A stretch of DNA of 64,000 bases from an uncultured Prevotella sp. (GTDB lineage Bacteria; Bacteroidota; Bacteroidia; Bacteroidales; Bacteroidaceae), in the NCBI GenBank assembly GCA_934202525.1, contig CAKPYB010000013.1, positions 23,575 through 87,574 of the forward strand, given 5' to 3'. Positions within the stretch are counted from its first letter, which is position 1, and each line of letters opens with the position of its first letter. A model generated the notes under the pieces. It worked only from the letters and a program-made list of their open reading frames with translations. It searched no databases and was not told the origin of the DNA. Of this stretch, positions 11,101 through 20,647 are shown one piece after another. The translations under genes and the position numbers were made by a program.

Positions 11101-11308
11101 CTTCGGTTATACTTTCCCTGAGAGTTTGTTGGGCAAGTGGGTCAAGGGCTTGAATGTTTCCTTCGTGGCACGTAACCCATTCATTGTTTGGAAGAACATT
11201 CCTAACATCGACCCAGACTCAAGTTATAATACTTCTGGACTCGGTTTGGAGTATGGTTCTTTGCCATCTCGCAAGAGCTATGGTATCAACGTGAATGTGA
11301 AGTTCTAA
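8132..11308 (+). CDS. SusC-family TonB-dependent glycan importer
   Basis: An outer-membrane TonB-dependent transporter that imports oligosaccharides together with its SusD lid. The 1058-residue protein has a signal peptide (about 1-25), a carboxypeptidase-regulatory-like domain (about 42-120, GTVVDATGETLIGASVKV), a plug with the SusC signature around LNEVVVTALGIKR and YVVDGVPLDN, and a 22-strand barrel to the C-terminus, which ends in an aromatic-rich strand finishing VNVKF. Length is normal for the family. susD starts 24 bases later. It depends on TonB-ExbBD; a candidate set is encoded at 33511-38726. Import substrate is inferred from the GH5 and GH3 neighbours to be a beta-gluco-oligosaccharide. 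Confidence 0.95.
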   Translation: MRKKTMFLGLLGAGLMWMPASVILAAQMNNAAMSVQQNQGIKGTVVDATGETLIGASVKVAGTTNGAVTDIDGNFTLNCKPGATLEVSYIGYKTMTVKAANGMKITMQEDGKALNEVVVTALGIKRDRKALGYGLEEVKGEELTKAKETNVINSLSGKVAGLVVQNTAGGASGSTRVLLRGNTEMAGNNQPLYVVDGVPLDNTNFGSAGESGGYDLGDGISAINPDDIETMTVLKGPAASALYGSRASHGVILITTKKAEKDKVAVEYNGSFTIDTQLAKWNDIQEVYGMGYGGKLPTSSTSGTNSSWGPKADDFVYKYFDGQEHAFMMYPNNTSDFFRTGFTTQNSAILSVNSGKTGMRFSVTDMRNKDILPNTNMSRDNFNLRVNTSAGPVDFDFTANYTREDVKNRPALGDSQSNVGRNLMTLAGTYNQAWLKNYEDADGNYQNWNGNDQYNKNPYWDLYKNSNTSKKDVFRLTGKAIWNIDKHLKLQGTIGTDITNMNFEDFIAKTTPGTPAGKLTDQIFNNRTLNAELLALYNNSWGDFDVNATAGGNIFKVNNKTITNTGLNQQMNGIKNIMNYQEQNTRESMYKKQISSLYASASIGYKHTYYLEGTIRGDKSSTLPTSNNTYVYPSVSGSLVFSEFIKNKKIINYGKVRASWAKVGSDTDPYQLALNYSTGKYSYAGYTIGMISNATQPNKDLKPTMTGSYELGLEMKFFNGRLGLDATYYNQNSKDQILSLASTTTSGYSYRLVNAGEIQNKGIEIALNGRLLQIKDFGWDMGVNFSKNTNKVKSLVDGMDYFELAKATWCSVSVGAEVGENYGAIRGKDFKRTADGQVIINPTSGLPEVDQTVKTIGNSSWDWTGGFYTTFSYKNFRLSASFDVKVGADIYSMSMNSAYKTGKAKQTLAGRDEWYASEEAREAAGMTDEQWRAAGNAKGFVAPGVIDNGDGTYRPNDIAVNPETYWKAIANNVQSAFVYDNSYVKCREITFGYTFPESLLGKWVKGLNVSFVARNPFIVWKNIPNIDPDSSYNTSGLGLEYGSLPSRKSYGINVNVKF

Positions 11309-11332
11309 CTTTATTTTAAAAGACAAGAAAAA

Positions 11333-13120
11333 ATGAACAATATAATCAAGAAATATATAGGCAAAGGCGGTTTCGCCATGGCTATGCTGTTGATGGCTAC
11401 TGGCGGTGTGATGACTTCTTGCTCAGACGATATGATGGAGCGCACCAACACCGATAAGACCAAGGTGAACCAGCTGGACCCTAATGCGCAGTTGACAACA
11501 TCTTTGTTGCAGACTTATGGTGACTTTAGTTTGATGGATACCTATCGTAACTACATCACTGGTTTCAACCAGCATTTCGCAGGTGGTTGGAATGTCACCA
11601 ATTATGCAGGCGCAGTACATCATGAGGATGACGTCGCCCGCCGTATCTGGGACCGTTATTATGAGGTGGCTATCAAGAATCTCGTAGATGCCATCCACAA
11701 ATCTGAGGACAAGGCTAACCTGAATGCTGCCCTCCGCATCCATCGTGTCTATCTACTTTCTGTATTGGCAGATACTTATGGTGACATTCCTGCTTCAGAG
11801 GCAGGTTTGGGTTACATCTCAGGTATTTCCAATCCTAAGTATGATACCGTAGAGGACTTGTATGGTTGGTTCTTCACCGAGTTGGATGCTTGCGAGCAAC
11901 AGTTGGGTACTGGTACCGACCATATCTCTGGCGATGTTACCAGCATGGGTGGTGATGTGGCTAAATGGAAAAAATATGCCAACTCTCTGCGTATGCGTTA
12001 TGCGATGCGTATCTCTGATGTAAATCCAAGCAAGGGCCAGGAAGAGTTTGAGAAGGCGATGAACCATGCCGATGGCTATATTGCATCAGCTGCTGACGAT
12101 GCTTATATCAAGTATGCTGATTCACCTTATACCTATTATGATGGTGCCAACGACTACGACTTCCGTACCAATGCCTTGGGCGAGATTCTCTATGGTCAGG
12201 ATCCATCGTCGCCAACTTTCGTCAGCTCGACATTGTTCTATCAGTTGCAGAATACAGGCGACCCTCGTCTCTATCGCATCTGCCGTCACTACTACAATAT
12301 CAAGCGTAGCCAGGTGAAGCCTGACAAGGAGCAGAACATCGACCTTACCGATGAGGTGTTGGCTTATTTCCAGCGCAACAATATCGGTGAGGAGCCATGT
12401 AATACAGGTTCGGCGTGGTATGAGAACTGGATGAATGTGGCAGCCGCCGCTGAGTTTCCTACCTTGGCAAAGCTTGCCGAGCAGGATGCCAACAGTTATG
12501 ACAACTCCGACTATCGTGCTCGCTTGATGCGTCCTTGCTTGAACATCGATTTCGAGATGCCTTCATGCCCTGGTATCCTCATCTCTTCTGCCGAGGTCGA
12601 TTTCCTCTTGGCTGAGGCAAAGACCAAGGGATGGAACGTGAACGGTGATGCCGAGAGCCATTACGAGGCTGGTGTGCGTGCTTCCATGGAGATGCTCAAC
12701 AACTACTATCTCACCTCCAACAAGATTTCTGCTGATGAGATCAATGCCTTCATCGCCAACAATCCATTGGGCGACAATCCTAAGCAGACCATCAACACGC
12801 AGGCTTGGATTCTCCACCTGATGAACCCATCCGAGGCTTGGGCGAACATGCGTCGCTCCGATTATCCTGCCATCCTCGACCGCTGTCGTTTGGCTAACTT
12901 CCCTAGTGACGGCTTCGTTTATGACGACCCAGACATGTCGATGCCTACTCGCTTGCGCTACCCTGAGTTGGAAGGTCAGTACAACAGCGTGAACTACAAG
13001 GCTGCCATCGAGCGCATGGGCGGTACTGATGACTGGCATCACAAACTCTGGTGGGACAAGGCTGATGTCAACGTACAGGGCGACTTCAATCCTCCTTACG
13101 GCAAGGGCTACATTAAGTAA
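11333..13120 (+). CDS. SusD-like glycan-binding lipoprotein
   Basis: The surface lid of the SusCD importer, which binds oligosaccharide and hands it to SusC. The 595-residue protein has a lipobox ending at Cys30 (VMTSC) followed by SDDM, an acidic stretch of the sort that directs Bacteroidota lipoproteins to the cell surface. The rest is the alpha-helical TPR-based SusD/RagB fold; patterns such as RIHRVYLLSVLADTYGDIP and EVDFLLAEAKTKGW are typical of the SusD-like_2 branch. It sits between susC and the binding protein, as in canonical PULs. The binding site cannot be located from sequence alone. Confidence 0.93.
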   Translation: MNNIIKKYIGKGGFAMAMLLMATGGVMTSCSDDMMERTNTDKTKVNQLDPNAQLTTSLLQTYGDFSLMDTYRNYITGFNQHFAGGWNVTNYAGAVHHEDDVARRIWDRYYEVAIKNLVDAIHKSEDKANLNAALRIHRVYLLSVLADTYGDIPASEAGLGYISGISNPKYDTVEDLYGWFFTELDACEQQLGTGTDHISGDVTSMGGDVAKWKKYANSLRMRYAMRISDVNPSKGQEEFEKAMNHADGYIASAADDAYIKYADSPYTYYDGANDYDFRTNALGEILYGQDPSSPTFVSSTLFYQLQNTGDPRLYRICRHYYNIKRSQVKPDKEQNIDLTDEVLAYFQRNNIGEEPCNTGSAWYENWMNVAAAAEFPTLAKLAEQDANSYDNSDYRARLMRPCLNIDFEMPSCPGILISSAEVDFLLAEAKTKGWNVNGDAESHYEAGVRASMEMLNNYYLTSNKISADEINAFIANNPLGDNPKQTINTQAWILHLMNPSEAWANMRRSDYPAILDRCRLANFPSDGFVYDDPDMSMPTRLRYPELEGQYNSVNYKAAIERMGGTDDWHHKLWWDKADVNVQGDFNPPYGKGYIK

Positions 13121-13185
13121 TTAAGAATTAATAATTAAGAATTAATAATTAGGGGCTGACGCCTTTATGAATAAATATTATTAAG

Positions 13186-14184
13186 ATGAAAAAGATAATG
13201 AATCAATATATGGGTAAGGTGTTGAAGTCATGGATGATGCTTTTCGCCATTAGCTTCGCACTCGCAGGCACTGCTACACTGTCTTCTTGCTCTTCTGACG
13301 ATGAACCATACTTCACTGTCAGCGAAGATGACAATCCACGTATCTTGAACACCGACTTGGCTGATTCCAAGATAGACCGCAAGACTAATTATAAGTTAGA
13401 AATCAAGGTGACTCCTGTTCACTACACCACAGTGACATGGTTGCTCGACGGCACTCAGATTGCCGAAGGTACTACCATCGACCAAACTTTGCCTGTAGGT
13501 AATCATGAACTGAAGATTGTGGCAACCACCACCAAGGGCAAGACCACATCCCGTACCTTGAACGTTACCGTGACTCCTGTTGCCGATGACCCAGCCTTGG
13601 GCACCAATGCCAGCGAGCTTTGGGTAGCTCCTGGTGCTGAGACCACTATCCATAATTGCAAGAATCTCGGTACAGTTACTAAAGTAATGGTAGGTGGCAA
13701 GGAAGTAGCCTTCGAGGTTTTCGAAGAGGGCACAGCCTTGAAGCTCACAACTCCTACAGGTTTGGAGAATGGTGACTATGATATCACTTTGGTAGATGGT
13801 GAGGGCAACCAGTTCTCTGGCGGTACCATCAAGGTAACTACAGAGCCACGTCCATCTATGGAGAATACCCTCTGGGAAGGTGAGTTTGCCGTGACATGGG
13901 GTACACCATTCGATGCCTTGAAGGATACCTTCCTCTCAAAGGTGAAGGCTGGCACCATCCTCCGTGTCTATGTAGATGGAAATGGTCAGGGTACCGCTGC
14001 CACTTCCTGGTGGAACAACCTCCTTACTGGTAAGGGCGACCCAGAGCGTGACGACTTCATGGTGGATGGTCCTGCTACATGGGAGTTTGAACTGACCGAC
14101 CTCTCTATCCAACTCTTGACTGAGCAGAATGGTCTATTCATCGTGGGTAATGGTTATACCGTAAAGAAAGTAACTATTGAATAA
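13186..14184 (+). CDS. Probable surface glycan-binding protein (SGBP)
   Basis: A 332-residue lipoprotein with lipid Cys35 (TLSSC) followed by SSDDE, a strong surface-export signature. After the anchor there are Ig/PKD-like repeats (about 55-125, ending in TSRTLNVTVTP), an IPT/TIG-like segment (about 130-210, with LGTVTKVMVGGKEVAFEV) and a C-terminal beta-sandwich (about 220-332) rich in Trp (SMENTLWEGEFAVTW, TSWWNNLL). This multi-domain plan, and the place directly after susD, is that of PUL surface glycan-binding proteins, which are poorly conserved in sequence. Binding function is inferred from context; aromatic residues in the last domain are candidates for the glycan platform. The spacer before it carries repeated AATTAAGAATTAAT motifs. 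Confidence 0.75.
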   Translation: MKKIMNQYMGKVLKSWMMLFAISFALAGTATLSSCSSDDEPYFTVSEDDNPRILNTDLADSKIDRKTNYKLEIKVTPVHYTTVTWLLDGTQIAEGTTIDQTLPVGNHELKIVATTTKGKTTSRTLNVTVTPVADDPALGTNASELWVAPGAETTIHNCKNLGTVTKVMVGGKEVAFEVFEEGTALKLTTPTGLENGDYDITLVDGEGNQFSGGTIKVTTEPRPSMENTLWEGEFAVTWGTPFDALKDTFLSKVKAGTILRVYVDGNGQGTAATSWWNNLLTGKGDPERDDFMVDGPATWEFELTDLSIQLLTEQNGLFIVGNGYTVKKVTIE

Positions 14185-14235
14185 TATATTAGAAAGATTT
14201 CCGTTTTTAACATAAAACGTCAAACCTTTGAATTT

Positions 14236-16554
14236 ATGAAGAAATTATTATTATCTATTTCAATGTTGGCATTGGCTTATACAGCCAGTGCCAATGTTCC
14301 GGTTATCAAGAGCGACCCTAAGATTGAGGCTCAGGTAGAACAAACCCTGAAGAAACTCACCTTGGAGGAAAAGATAGGTCAGATGATGGAATTGGTGACC
14401 GACCTCTTCGGTGCCAACGACAAGAACGGTGTGTTCTATATCGACGAGCATAAGACCGATTCTATCCTTTCTCGCTATAAGATTGGCTCTATCCTCAACG
14501 CTCCAAATACCTGTGCTCCTACCGCCAAGCAGTGGGAGAAGTATATCTCACAGATTCAGAAGATTTCGATGAAGCGCATCGGCATCCCTTGTGTCTTCGG
14601 TCTCGATCAGAACCATGGTTCTACTTATACACAGGACGGAACCCTCTTTCCACAGAACATCAATGTGGCTGCCTCCTTCAATCGTGAGATAGCTCGCCGT
14701 TCGGCTGAGGCTACCGCTTATGAGACTCGTGCTGTGAGCGTGCCTTGGACTTACAGTCCTACCGTTGACCTCGGTCGTGATGCCCGTTGGCCTCGCATCT
14801 GGGAGAACTTTGGTGAAGATTGCTACCTCAGTTCTGAGATGGGCAAGGCGATGGTCTATGGTTTCCAGGGCGAGGACCCTAACAACATCGACCAGTATCA
14901 CATTGCCACTTCAATGAAGCACTTCATGGGCTATGGTGTGCCTTGGACCGGTAAAGACCGTACGCCAGCCTATATCTCTCCAGCCGATTTGCGAGAGAAG
15001 CACTTCGCTCCTTTCCTGGCGGGTCTGCAGGCTGGAGCCTTGACCGTGATGGTGAATTCCGCTTCCGTCAACGGTATGCCGATGCACGCCAACAAGGACA
15101 TCCTGACAGGATGGCTGAAGGAAGAGACAGGATGGGATGGTGTGCTCATCACCGACTGGGCAGACATCAACAATCTCTATACTCGTGAGATGGTGGCAAA
15201 GGACAAGAAGGATGCGCTCCGCATTGCCATCAATGCTGGTATCGACATGATTATGGAACCTTATTCTTGCGATGCTTGTGGCTACCTTGTAGAATTGGTG
15301 AAGGAGGGCAAGATTCCGATGAGTCGCATCGACGATGCCTGTCGCCGTGTGCTTCGCATGAAGTACCGTCTCGACCTCTTCAAGAACCCAACCCAGAAAC
15401 TGAAGAATTATCCTAAGTTTGGTGGCGAGGAGTTTGCCAAGCTCGCTTTGGAGGGAGCTACCGAGAGTATGGTGCTCCTGAAGAACGAGGGTAATATCCT
15501 TCCTTTGCAGCATGGCAAGAAGATTCTCCTTACGGGTCCTAATGCCAATCAGATGCGCTGCCTGGATGGTGGATGGAGCTATACCTGGCAGGGTCATCGT
15601 GCCGATGAGTTTGCCGGCAAGTACAATACCATCTATGAGGCATTCTGCAATGAGTATGGCAAGGAGAATGTCATCTTGAACCAGGGTGTTACCTATAATG
15701 AAAAAGGTAAGTACTGGGAGGAGAACGAACCTCAGATTCTGGGGGCGGTGGCTGCAGCGAAGGATGCCGATGTCATCGTGGCTTGCATTGGAGAGAACTC
15801 CTATACCGAGACTCCGGGCAACCTGACCGACCTCTGGCTCTCAGAGAACCAGCGTAATCTGGTCAAGGCTTTGGCTCAGACAGGCAAGCCTGTCATCTTG
15901 GTGCTGAATGAAGGACGCCCACGTCTCATCGCCGACATCGAACCATTGGCACAGGGCATCATCGACATCCTCATCCCTGGCAACATGGGCGGCGATGCCT
16001 TGGTAAACTTGGTATCGGGCAAGTCAAACTTCAGTGGCAAGATGCCTTACACCTATCCTAAGGAAATCAATTCGCTCGCCAACTACGACTTCAAGAAGAG
16101 TGAGGAGGTGGGTACGATGGAAGGTGCTTACGACTACAATGCGAAGATTACCCAGCAGTGGGGCTTCGGATATGGTTTGAGTTATACCTCTTATAAATAT
16201 AGCAACCTGAAGGTTTCTCAGTCTGATTTCCGCCACGGCGACATCATCAAGGTGAGCGTGGATGTGAAGAATACGGGCAAGGTGGCAGGTAAGGAGAGTG
16301 TCCTCCTGTTCAGTAGCGATCTCATCGCCAGTATGGTGCCTGATGGTCGTCGTCTCCGTGCCTTCGACAAGGTGGAACTTCAGCCTGGTGAGACCAAGAC
16401 TGTGACCTTCGAATTAAAGGCAGACGACTTGGCCTTCGTTGGTTGGAATGGCAAATGGAGATTGGAGGAAGGCGACTTCAAGTTGATGATTGCTGACCAG
16501 AGTGCTGATATCCATTGCACTGATACTTATCAGTGGCAATCTGCCAATAGATAA
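14236..16554 (+). CDS. GH3-family beta-glucosidase
   Basis: An exo-acting retaining glucosidase that should release glucose from the non-reducing end of imported gluco-oligosaccharides in the periplasm. The 772-residue protein has a cleavable signal peptide (ending about ASAN) and no lipobox. It shows the GH3 barrel with [31 protein letters not shown] (split by normal family spacing), KHFMGYG and the nucleophile in LITDW (Asp307). The alpha/beta sandwich follows (about 400-600, with [15 protein letters not shown]), then a fibronectin-type-III-like C-terminal domain (about 660-765). Typical length. Last gene of the PUL, 51 bases after the binding protein and followed by a strong terminator. 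Confidence 0.95.
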   Translation: MKKLLLSISMLALAYTASANVPVIKSDPKIEAQVEQTLKKLTLEEKIGQMMELVTDLFGANDKNGVFYIDEHKTDSILSRYKIGSILNAPNTCAPTAKQWEKYISQIQKISMKRIGIPCVFGLDQNHGSTYTQDGTLFPQNINVAASFNREIARRSAEATAYETRAVSVPWTYSPTVDLGRDARWPRIWENFGEDCYLSSEMGKAMVYGFQGEDPNNIDQYHIATSMKHFMGYGVPWTGKDRTPAYISPADLREKHFAPFLAGLQAGALTVMVNSASVNGMPMHANKDILTGWLKEETGWDGVLITDWADINNLYTREMVAKDKKDALRIAINAGIDMIMEPYSCDACGYLVELVKEGKIPMSRIDDACRRVLRMKYRLDLFKNPTQKLKNYPKFGGEEFAKLALEGATESMVLLKNEGNILPLQHGKKILLTGPNANQMRCLDGGWSYTWQGHRADEFAGKYNTIYEAFCNEYGKENVILNQGVTYNEKGKYWEENEPQILGAVAAAKDADVIVACIGENSYTETPGNLTDLWLSENQRNLVKALAQTGKPVILVLNEGRPRLIADIEPLAQGIIDILIPGNMGGDALVNLVSGKSNFSGKMPYTYPKEINSLANYDFKKSEEVGTMEGAYDYNAKITQQWGFGYGLSYTSYKYSNLKVSQSDFRHGDIIKVSVDVKNTGKVAGKESVLLFSSDLIASMVPDGRRLRAFDKVELQPGETKTVTFELKADDLAFVGWNGKWRLEEGDFKLMIADQSADIHCTDTYQWQSANR

Positions 16555-16587
16555 GCTGGTATTGCGGTATTAAGATGTTAAGATTGG

Positions 16588-16640
16588 AATCCATTCCAGC
16601 AAGAATATTCTATGTATTCTTGTTAGGAATGGATTTTTTT
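16588..16640 (+). terminator. Intrinsic terminator closing the PUL
   Basis: AATCCATTCC (16588-16597) pairs perfectly with GGAATGGATT (16626-16635), with further inner pairing of AAGAATA with TATTCTT, followed by a run of Ts to 16640. The rest of the 277-base spacer contains the uxuB promoter and no gene. Confidence 0.85.
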
Positions 16641-16758
16641 ATATGCATGTTATGTTGCTATAGCTTTTGTTACTTTGTCGTATGTAACAAAAACGTTTGC
16701 AAATTGTTCAAAATGCGTTGCTAATTGTTCAAACCTTGAAAATAATCCCCAAAAAGAA

Positions 16759-16788
16759 TGTGAATATCAGAAAAACTTCGTACTTTTG
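16759..16788 (+). promoter_or_regulatory. Promoter of uxuB-uxuA
   Basis: TACTTTTG (16781-16788) is a perfect -7 box, and TGTG (16759-16762) is a three-of-four match to the -33 box at 18 bases. The start codon of uxuB follows 43 bases later, so the hexuronate genes have their own promoter independent of the PUL. Confidence 0.6.
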
Positions 16789-16831
16789 CCGAAAATAAAA
16801 ACTATAAAATACAGAAAAAATACAAATTACA

Positions 16832-18421
16832 ATGAAACTGAACGAAATTCTTTCAGACAGCTTTAATGCTGCAGAATGGGAGGCTAAAGGTTATCAGCTT
16901 CCTCAGTATGACATCGCAGCCGTAGCTAAGAAGACTCACGACGAGCCTACTTGGGTTCACTTCGGTGCAGGTAACATCTTCCGTGCTTTCCCAGCCGCCA
17001 TCCTCAACGATGCGCTCAACACGGGCAAGTACGATCGTGGCGTAATCGTGGCAGAAAGCTTCGACTACGAAATCATCGACAAGGCTTATCGTCCTTACAA
17101 TAATCTCTCTCTTCTCGTCAGCCTCCAGAGCAACGGCACCATCGAGAAGAAGGTCATCGCTTCTATCACAGAAAGCCTCAAGGCTGATAAGCAGTTTGGT
17201 GAGGATTGGGCTCGCTTGGTTCAGATCTTCCAGGCACCAAGTCTGCAGATGGTAACTTTTACCATCACAGAGAAGGGCTACAGCTTCAATGATGCCGATT
17301 TGGCTCGTGGTCTCGATGCAGTCTTCGCTATGGGTAAGCTCACCGCTCTTCTCTATGAGCGTTACAAGGCAGGAAAGTTGCCACTTACCCTGCAGTCTAC
17401 CGACAACTGCTCTCACAATGGCGACCATGTGAAGGCTGGCGTAAAGGCTTATGCTGAGCGTTGGGCACAGGATGGTATCGTAGAGGCTGGTTTCGTAGAT
17501 TATATCAACGATAGCAGCAAGATTACCTATCCATGGTCTATGATTGATAAGATTACTCCTCGTCCACACGAGAAGGTACAGGCGATGCTGGCTGAGGATG
17601 GTTTCGAGGATAACAATACGATTATCACCGAAAAGCATACTTTCACCGCTCCTTTCGTGAATGCAGAGGAGGTGCAGTATCTCGTTTGCGAGGATACTTA
17701 TACCAACGGTCGTCCACCATTGGAGTTGGGCGGTGCGCTCTATACATCCCGCAAGACTGTAGATGAGGTTGAGACCATGAAGGTAACCACCTGCTTGAAC
17801 CCTCTCCATACAGCGATGTCAATCTATGGCTGCATGCTCGACTATACCTTGATTTCTGCCGAGATGGCTGATGAGGACCTTCGTGCCTTTATCCAGAAGA
17901 TCGGTTATATCGAGGCGATGCCTGTGGTAACAGATCCAGGTGTATTGAATCCATACGAGTTTATCGGCACCGTTATCAACAAGCGTCTGCCTAACCCATT
18001 CATGCCAGATGCTCCTCAGCGCATCGCTACCGATACCAGCCAGAAGCTCTCTATCCGTTTCGGTGAGACTATCAAGAAGTATATCAACCGTGGTCTCGAC
18101 AAGAGCAATCTCGTGTTGATTCCTTTGGTATTGGCAGGTTATGCCCGTTATCTCAAGGCATTGGATGATAACCTGAAGCCATTCGAGCCATCTTCCGACC
18201 CATTGTTGGCAGAACTGCAGGCTATCGTATCTCCTCTGGAGGTAGGCAAGGCTGATCAGGACTATTCTTGCCTCAAGAACCTCTATTCCCGCAAGGATGT
18301 ATTCGGACTCGATCTCTACGAGGCTGGCTTCGGCGAGCAGATAGAGGGCATGGTGAAGGAACTCTTCGCCGGCAAGGGTGCCGTAAGACAGACATTGCAT
18401 AAATATGTTTCTGCAAGATAA
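16832..18421 (+). CDS. uxuB: Fructuronate reductase / mannitol dehydrogenase family
   Basis: Belongs to the polyol-specific long-chain dehydrogenase family; with uxuA next door it most likely reduces D-fructuronate to D-mannonate with NADH in the cytoplasm. The 529-residue product has the N-terminal Rossmann motif VHFGAGNIFRAF (about 41-52), the substrate-side region with TDNCSHNG and the C-terminal domain. The family cannot be split reliably by eye among fructuronate, tagaturonate and mannitol enzymes; the neighbour decides. It has its own promoter and is followed after 33 bases by uxuA. Its position after the PUL suggests use of glucuronate side-chains from plant glycans, but the pair is separated from the PUL by a terminator. 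Confidence 0.88.
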   Translation: MKLNEILSDSFNAAEWEAKGYQLPQYDIAAVAKKTHDEPTWVHFGAGNIFRAFPAAILNDALNTGKYDRGVIVAESFDYEIIDKAYRPYNNLSLLVSLQSNGTIEKKVIASITESLKADKQFGEDWARLVQIFQAPSLQMVTFTITEKGYSFNDADLARGLDAVFAMGKLTALLYERYKAGKLPLTLQSTDNCSHNGDHVKAGVKAYAERWAQDGIVEAGFVDYINDSSKITYPWSMIDKITPRPHEKVQAMLAEDGFEDNNTIITEKHTFTAPFVNAEEVQYLVCEDTYTNGRPPLELGGALYTSRKTVDEVETMKVTTCLNPLHTAMSIYGCMLDYTLISAEMADEDLRAFIQKIGYIEAMPVVTDPGVLNPYEFIGTVINKRLPNPFMPDAPQRIATDTSQKLSIRFGETIKKYINRGLDKSNLVLIPLVLAGYARYLKALDDNLKPFEPSSDPLLAELQAIVSPLEVGKADQDYSCLKNLYSRKDVFGLDLYEAGFGEQIEGMVKELFAGKGAVRQTLHKYVSAR

Positions 18422-18454
18422 TTCATTTTTAAACTTATACATTATAATATATAT

Positions 18455-19726
18455 ATGGAAAGAACATGGCGCTGGTTTGGCAAGAAGGATAAGATTACAC
18501 TTGCACAGTTGAAGCAAATAGGTGTTGAGGGCATCGTTACTGCATTGCACGATGTTCCTCTGGGCGAGGTTTGGACACGCGAGAAGATTCATGAACTCAA
18601 GGAGTACATCGAGTCTTATGGTATGAAATGGAGCGTGGTAGAGTCTTTGCCTGTGGTTGAAACCCTGAAATATGGTGGTCCTGACCGCGACCATCAGATT
18701 GAGGTTTACAAGGAAAGTCTCCGCAACCTGGGCGAGGAAGGCATCAAGTGCATCTGCTACAACTTCATGCCTGTTTTGGACTGGGCTCGTACCGATTTGG
18801 CACACGAGAATCCTAACGGAGCCAACAACCTCTATATGAACTGGGGCGAGTTTGCCTACTTCGATATCTACATCCTCCAGCGTGAAGGCGCTCGTGAGGA
18901 TTGGGCTGAGTTCTCTAAGGAGCACAAGTGGGGCAGAGATCTCGTGGCTGAGGCTGATGAAATCAAGAAGACTTCTACACCAGAGCAGGATCATGCCTTG
19001 GTAGAGAACATCATCATCAAGACCCAGGGCTTCGTTTCCGGTAACTTCAGCGAGGGCGATTCAGCTCCTGTCCAGAAGTTCCGTGACTTGTTGAAGCTTT
19101 ACGATGGCATCGACAAGAAGAAGTTGCAGGAGAACATGAAATACTGGCTGGAGGCGATTATGCCTATCTGCGATGAGTATGACATCAACATGTGTGTTCA
19201 CCCTGACGATCCTCCTTATCCTGTATTCGGCTTGCCAAGAATCATCGGTCGTGCCGAGGATATCCAGTGGATGCTCGATGCTGTGCCAAACAAGCACAAC
19301 GGTCTGACTTTCTGTGCAGGTTCATTCTCTGCCGGCGAGCATAACGACTGTGTGGCTATGGCTAAGCAGTTTGCTGACCGCACCCACTTCGTTCACCTGC
19401 GTTCTTGCTACATCTTCCCTAACGGCAACTTCACAGAGGCTTCTCACCTCGGTGGTCGTGGCCATCTTATCGAGCTTTGCCGCATCTTCGAGAAGGCAGA
19501 GCAGGAGGGCAAATGCAATTCGGGCCGCAGATTGCCAATGCGAGTAGACCACGGTATGACCTTCACTGATGAGCCAGGTGGCGTATTTGATGAGAGCAAT
19601 CATGGTCACAATGCCGGTTACACTCTCCTGGGCCGTATGTTTGCCATGGGTCAGATTCAGGGTGTCATCGCAACAGTAGATGATGAACTGGGCATTGAGT
19701 ATAAGCAGCCGGGATTCTATGATTAG
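18455..19726 (+). CDS. uxuA: D-mannonate dehydratase
   Basis: Dehydrates D-mannonate to 2-keto-3-deoxygluconate, the last step before the KDG kinase/aldolase route of hexuronate catabolism. The 423-residue TIM-barrel protein starts with the family's typical TWRWFGKKDKITLAQ and contains MCVHPDDPP, FCAGSFSAGEHND, FVHLRSC and LPMRVDHG, which carry the metal-binding Cys/His/Asp residues. Length is close to the usual 390-400 plus a small insertion. It is co-directional with uxuB and followed by a terminator; no kdgK or kdgA gene lies in the window. Confidence 0.95.
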   Translation: MERTWRWFGKKDKITLAQLKQIGVEGIVTALHDVPLGEVWTREKIHELKEYIESYGMKWSVVESLPVVETLKYGGPDRDHQIEVYKESLRNLGEEGIKCICYNFMPVLDWARTDLAHENPNGANNLYMNWGEFAYFDIYILQREGAREDWAEFSKEHKWGRDLVAEADEIKKTSTPEQDHALVENIIIKTQGFVSGNFSEGDSAPVQKFRDLLKLYDGIDKKKLQENMKYWLEAIMPICDEYDINMCVHPDDPPYPVFGLPRIIGRAEDIQWMLDAVPNKHNGLTFCAGSFSAGEHNDCVAMAKQFADRTHFVHLRSCYIFPNGNFTEASHLGGRGHLIELCRIFEKAEQEGKCNSGRRLPMRVDHGMTFTDEPGGVFDESNHGHNAGYTLLGRMFAMGQIQGVIATVDDELGIEYKQPGFYD

Positions 19727-19800
19727 TTGATAGCTTATAGTTTATAGTTATAGGCTTAGGCTATTAAGTGATTTGAAATTCAGGTTAGATAAAATACGAA

Positions 19801-19837
19801 AAAGGCTAGTGTGCGTTTTTGCATGCTAGCCTTTTTT
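19801..19837 (+). terminator. Intrinsic terminator after uxuA
   Basis: AAAGGCTAG (19801-19809) pairs with CTAGCCTTT and the stem continues through GU pairs to a GTTTTT loop, followed by a T run ending at 19837. The minus-strand lipoprotein gene ends 17 bases further, so the hairpin may serve both directions. Confidence 0.85.
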
Positions 19838-19853
19838 GTGTGCTTGGGATGCT

Positions 19854-20273
19854 TTATTCTTTTGTTTTGAGCTCCACTTCCTCCACATATTTCACCAGTG
19901 AATCCTTGCCATTATGCAGATAGAAGTCTACACGAACCACGTGGTTGATGTCGGCATTGCCCTTTACCTTGATGTGTCGGGTCTTGCTGTACATCATCGT
20001 GTCGCGGCGTGAAGGATAGGATACGAGTTCGATGAGGTCTTTGGTAGAATTGCTGCCCACATAATAGATGCCTACGCTGTCTTTGCCGTTCCTGATGGCA
20101 GCTATCTTCGCCATCTTCTTGGCATGGGCTGCTGTGGTATCTATCGGGTAAAATTCGCTGGCAGCTACCGTGTCGCCGTCATGCTGGTCGGGTGCAAACT
20201 TGCAACTGGTGCTGGTTGTTGTGATAGTGGCAGTGGCGGCGAGGGCTGCCACAAAGTATAATATTTTCTTCAT
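19854..20273 (-). CDS. Small lipoprotein of unknown function
   Basis: A 139-residue protein I do not recognise. I chose the ATG at 20273 because it gives a clean lipoprotein signal (TTSTSC, lipid Cys24); the frame stays open further upstream but that part is basic and lies over a promoter box. The mature part is hydrophilic, begins KFAPDQHDGDTVAASEF and ends VKYVEEVELKTKE. It lacks known catalytic motifs. It converges with uxuA and stands alone. A 'DTVAASEFYPID' region suggests a short periplasmic or outer-membrane lipoprotein; the role is unknown. Confidence 0.7.
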   Translation of the reverse strand: MKKILYFVAALAATATITTTSTSCKFAPDQHDGDTVAASEFYPIDTTAAHAKKMAKIAAIRNGKDSVGIYYVGSNSTKDLIELVSYPSRRDTMMYSKTRHIKVKGNADINHVVRVDFYLHNGKDSLVKYVEEVELKTKE

Positions 20274-20324
20274 TGTTATTTCCTTTCTTTTTGAGTTTTT
20301 GTTTGCTTTATGCCTTTTCGGCTG

Positions 20325-20332
20325 CAAAAGTA
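20325..20332 (-). promoter_or_regulatory. -7 box for the small lipoprotein gene
   Basis: The minus strand reads TACTTTTG, a full match to the -7 consensus, 51 bases before the chosen start. A second TATCTTTG box lies at 20428-20435 on the same strand. Confidence 0.55.
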
Positions 20333-20521
20333 CAAAAAATAGTTTGAATGAGGGTACGGATGGGGGAACAATTTTTGCCAAAATGTAGAAAAGGGAGCGG
20401 AATGGGCGAGGAGGATAGAATTCGGTGCAAAGATACAACTTTTCTTTGATACTGCCAAATTTGGGGGTGTGATAAGGAAATGTTTGAACTATGCTTTCAG
20501 ATTGAAAGTAGTTAAATTTCC

Positions 20522-20575
20522 TAACTCATAGTTTTATGGGTGACAACTCATAGTTTTATGGGTCGCAACTCATAG
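20522..20575. repeat. Short tandem repeats with core AACTCATAGTTTTATGGGT
   Basis: Two nearly identical ~21-bp units with core AACTCATAGTTTTATGGGT start at 20523 and about 20545, and a third, diverged unit (AACTCATAGCTTTG) follows. They lie in the 795-base gene-free stretch between the lipoprotein and GH94 genes. No function is apparent. Confidence 0.7.
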
Positions 20576-20647
20576 CTTTGCTCTCTTAAAGTATAGAGTT
20601 AAGCAGTAAATCAGGTGTTTACGAGGGTTATGATGTTTTTACTACAA

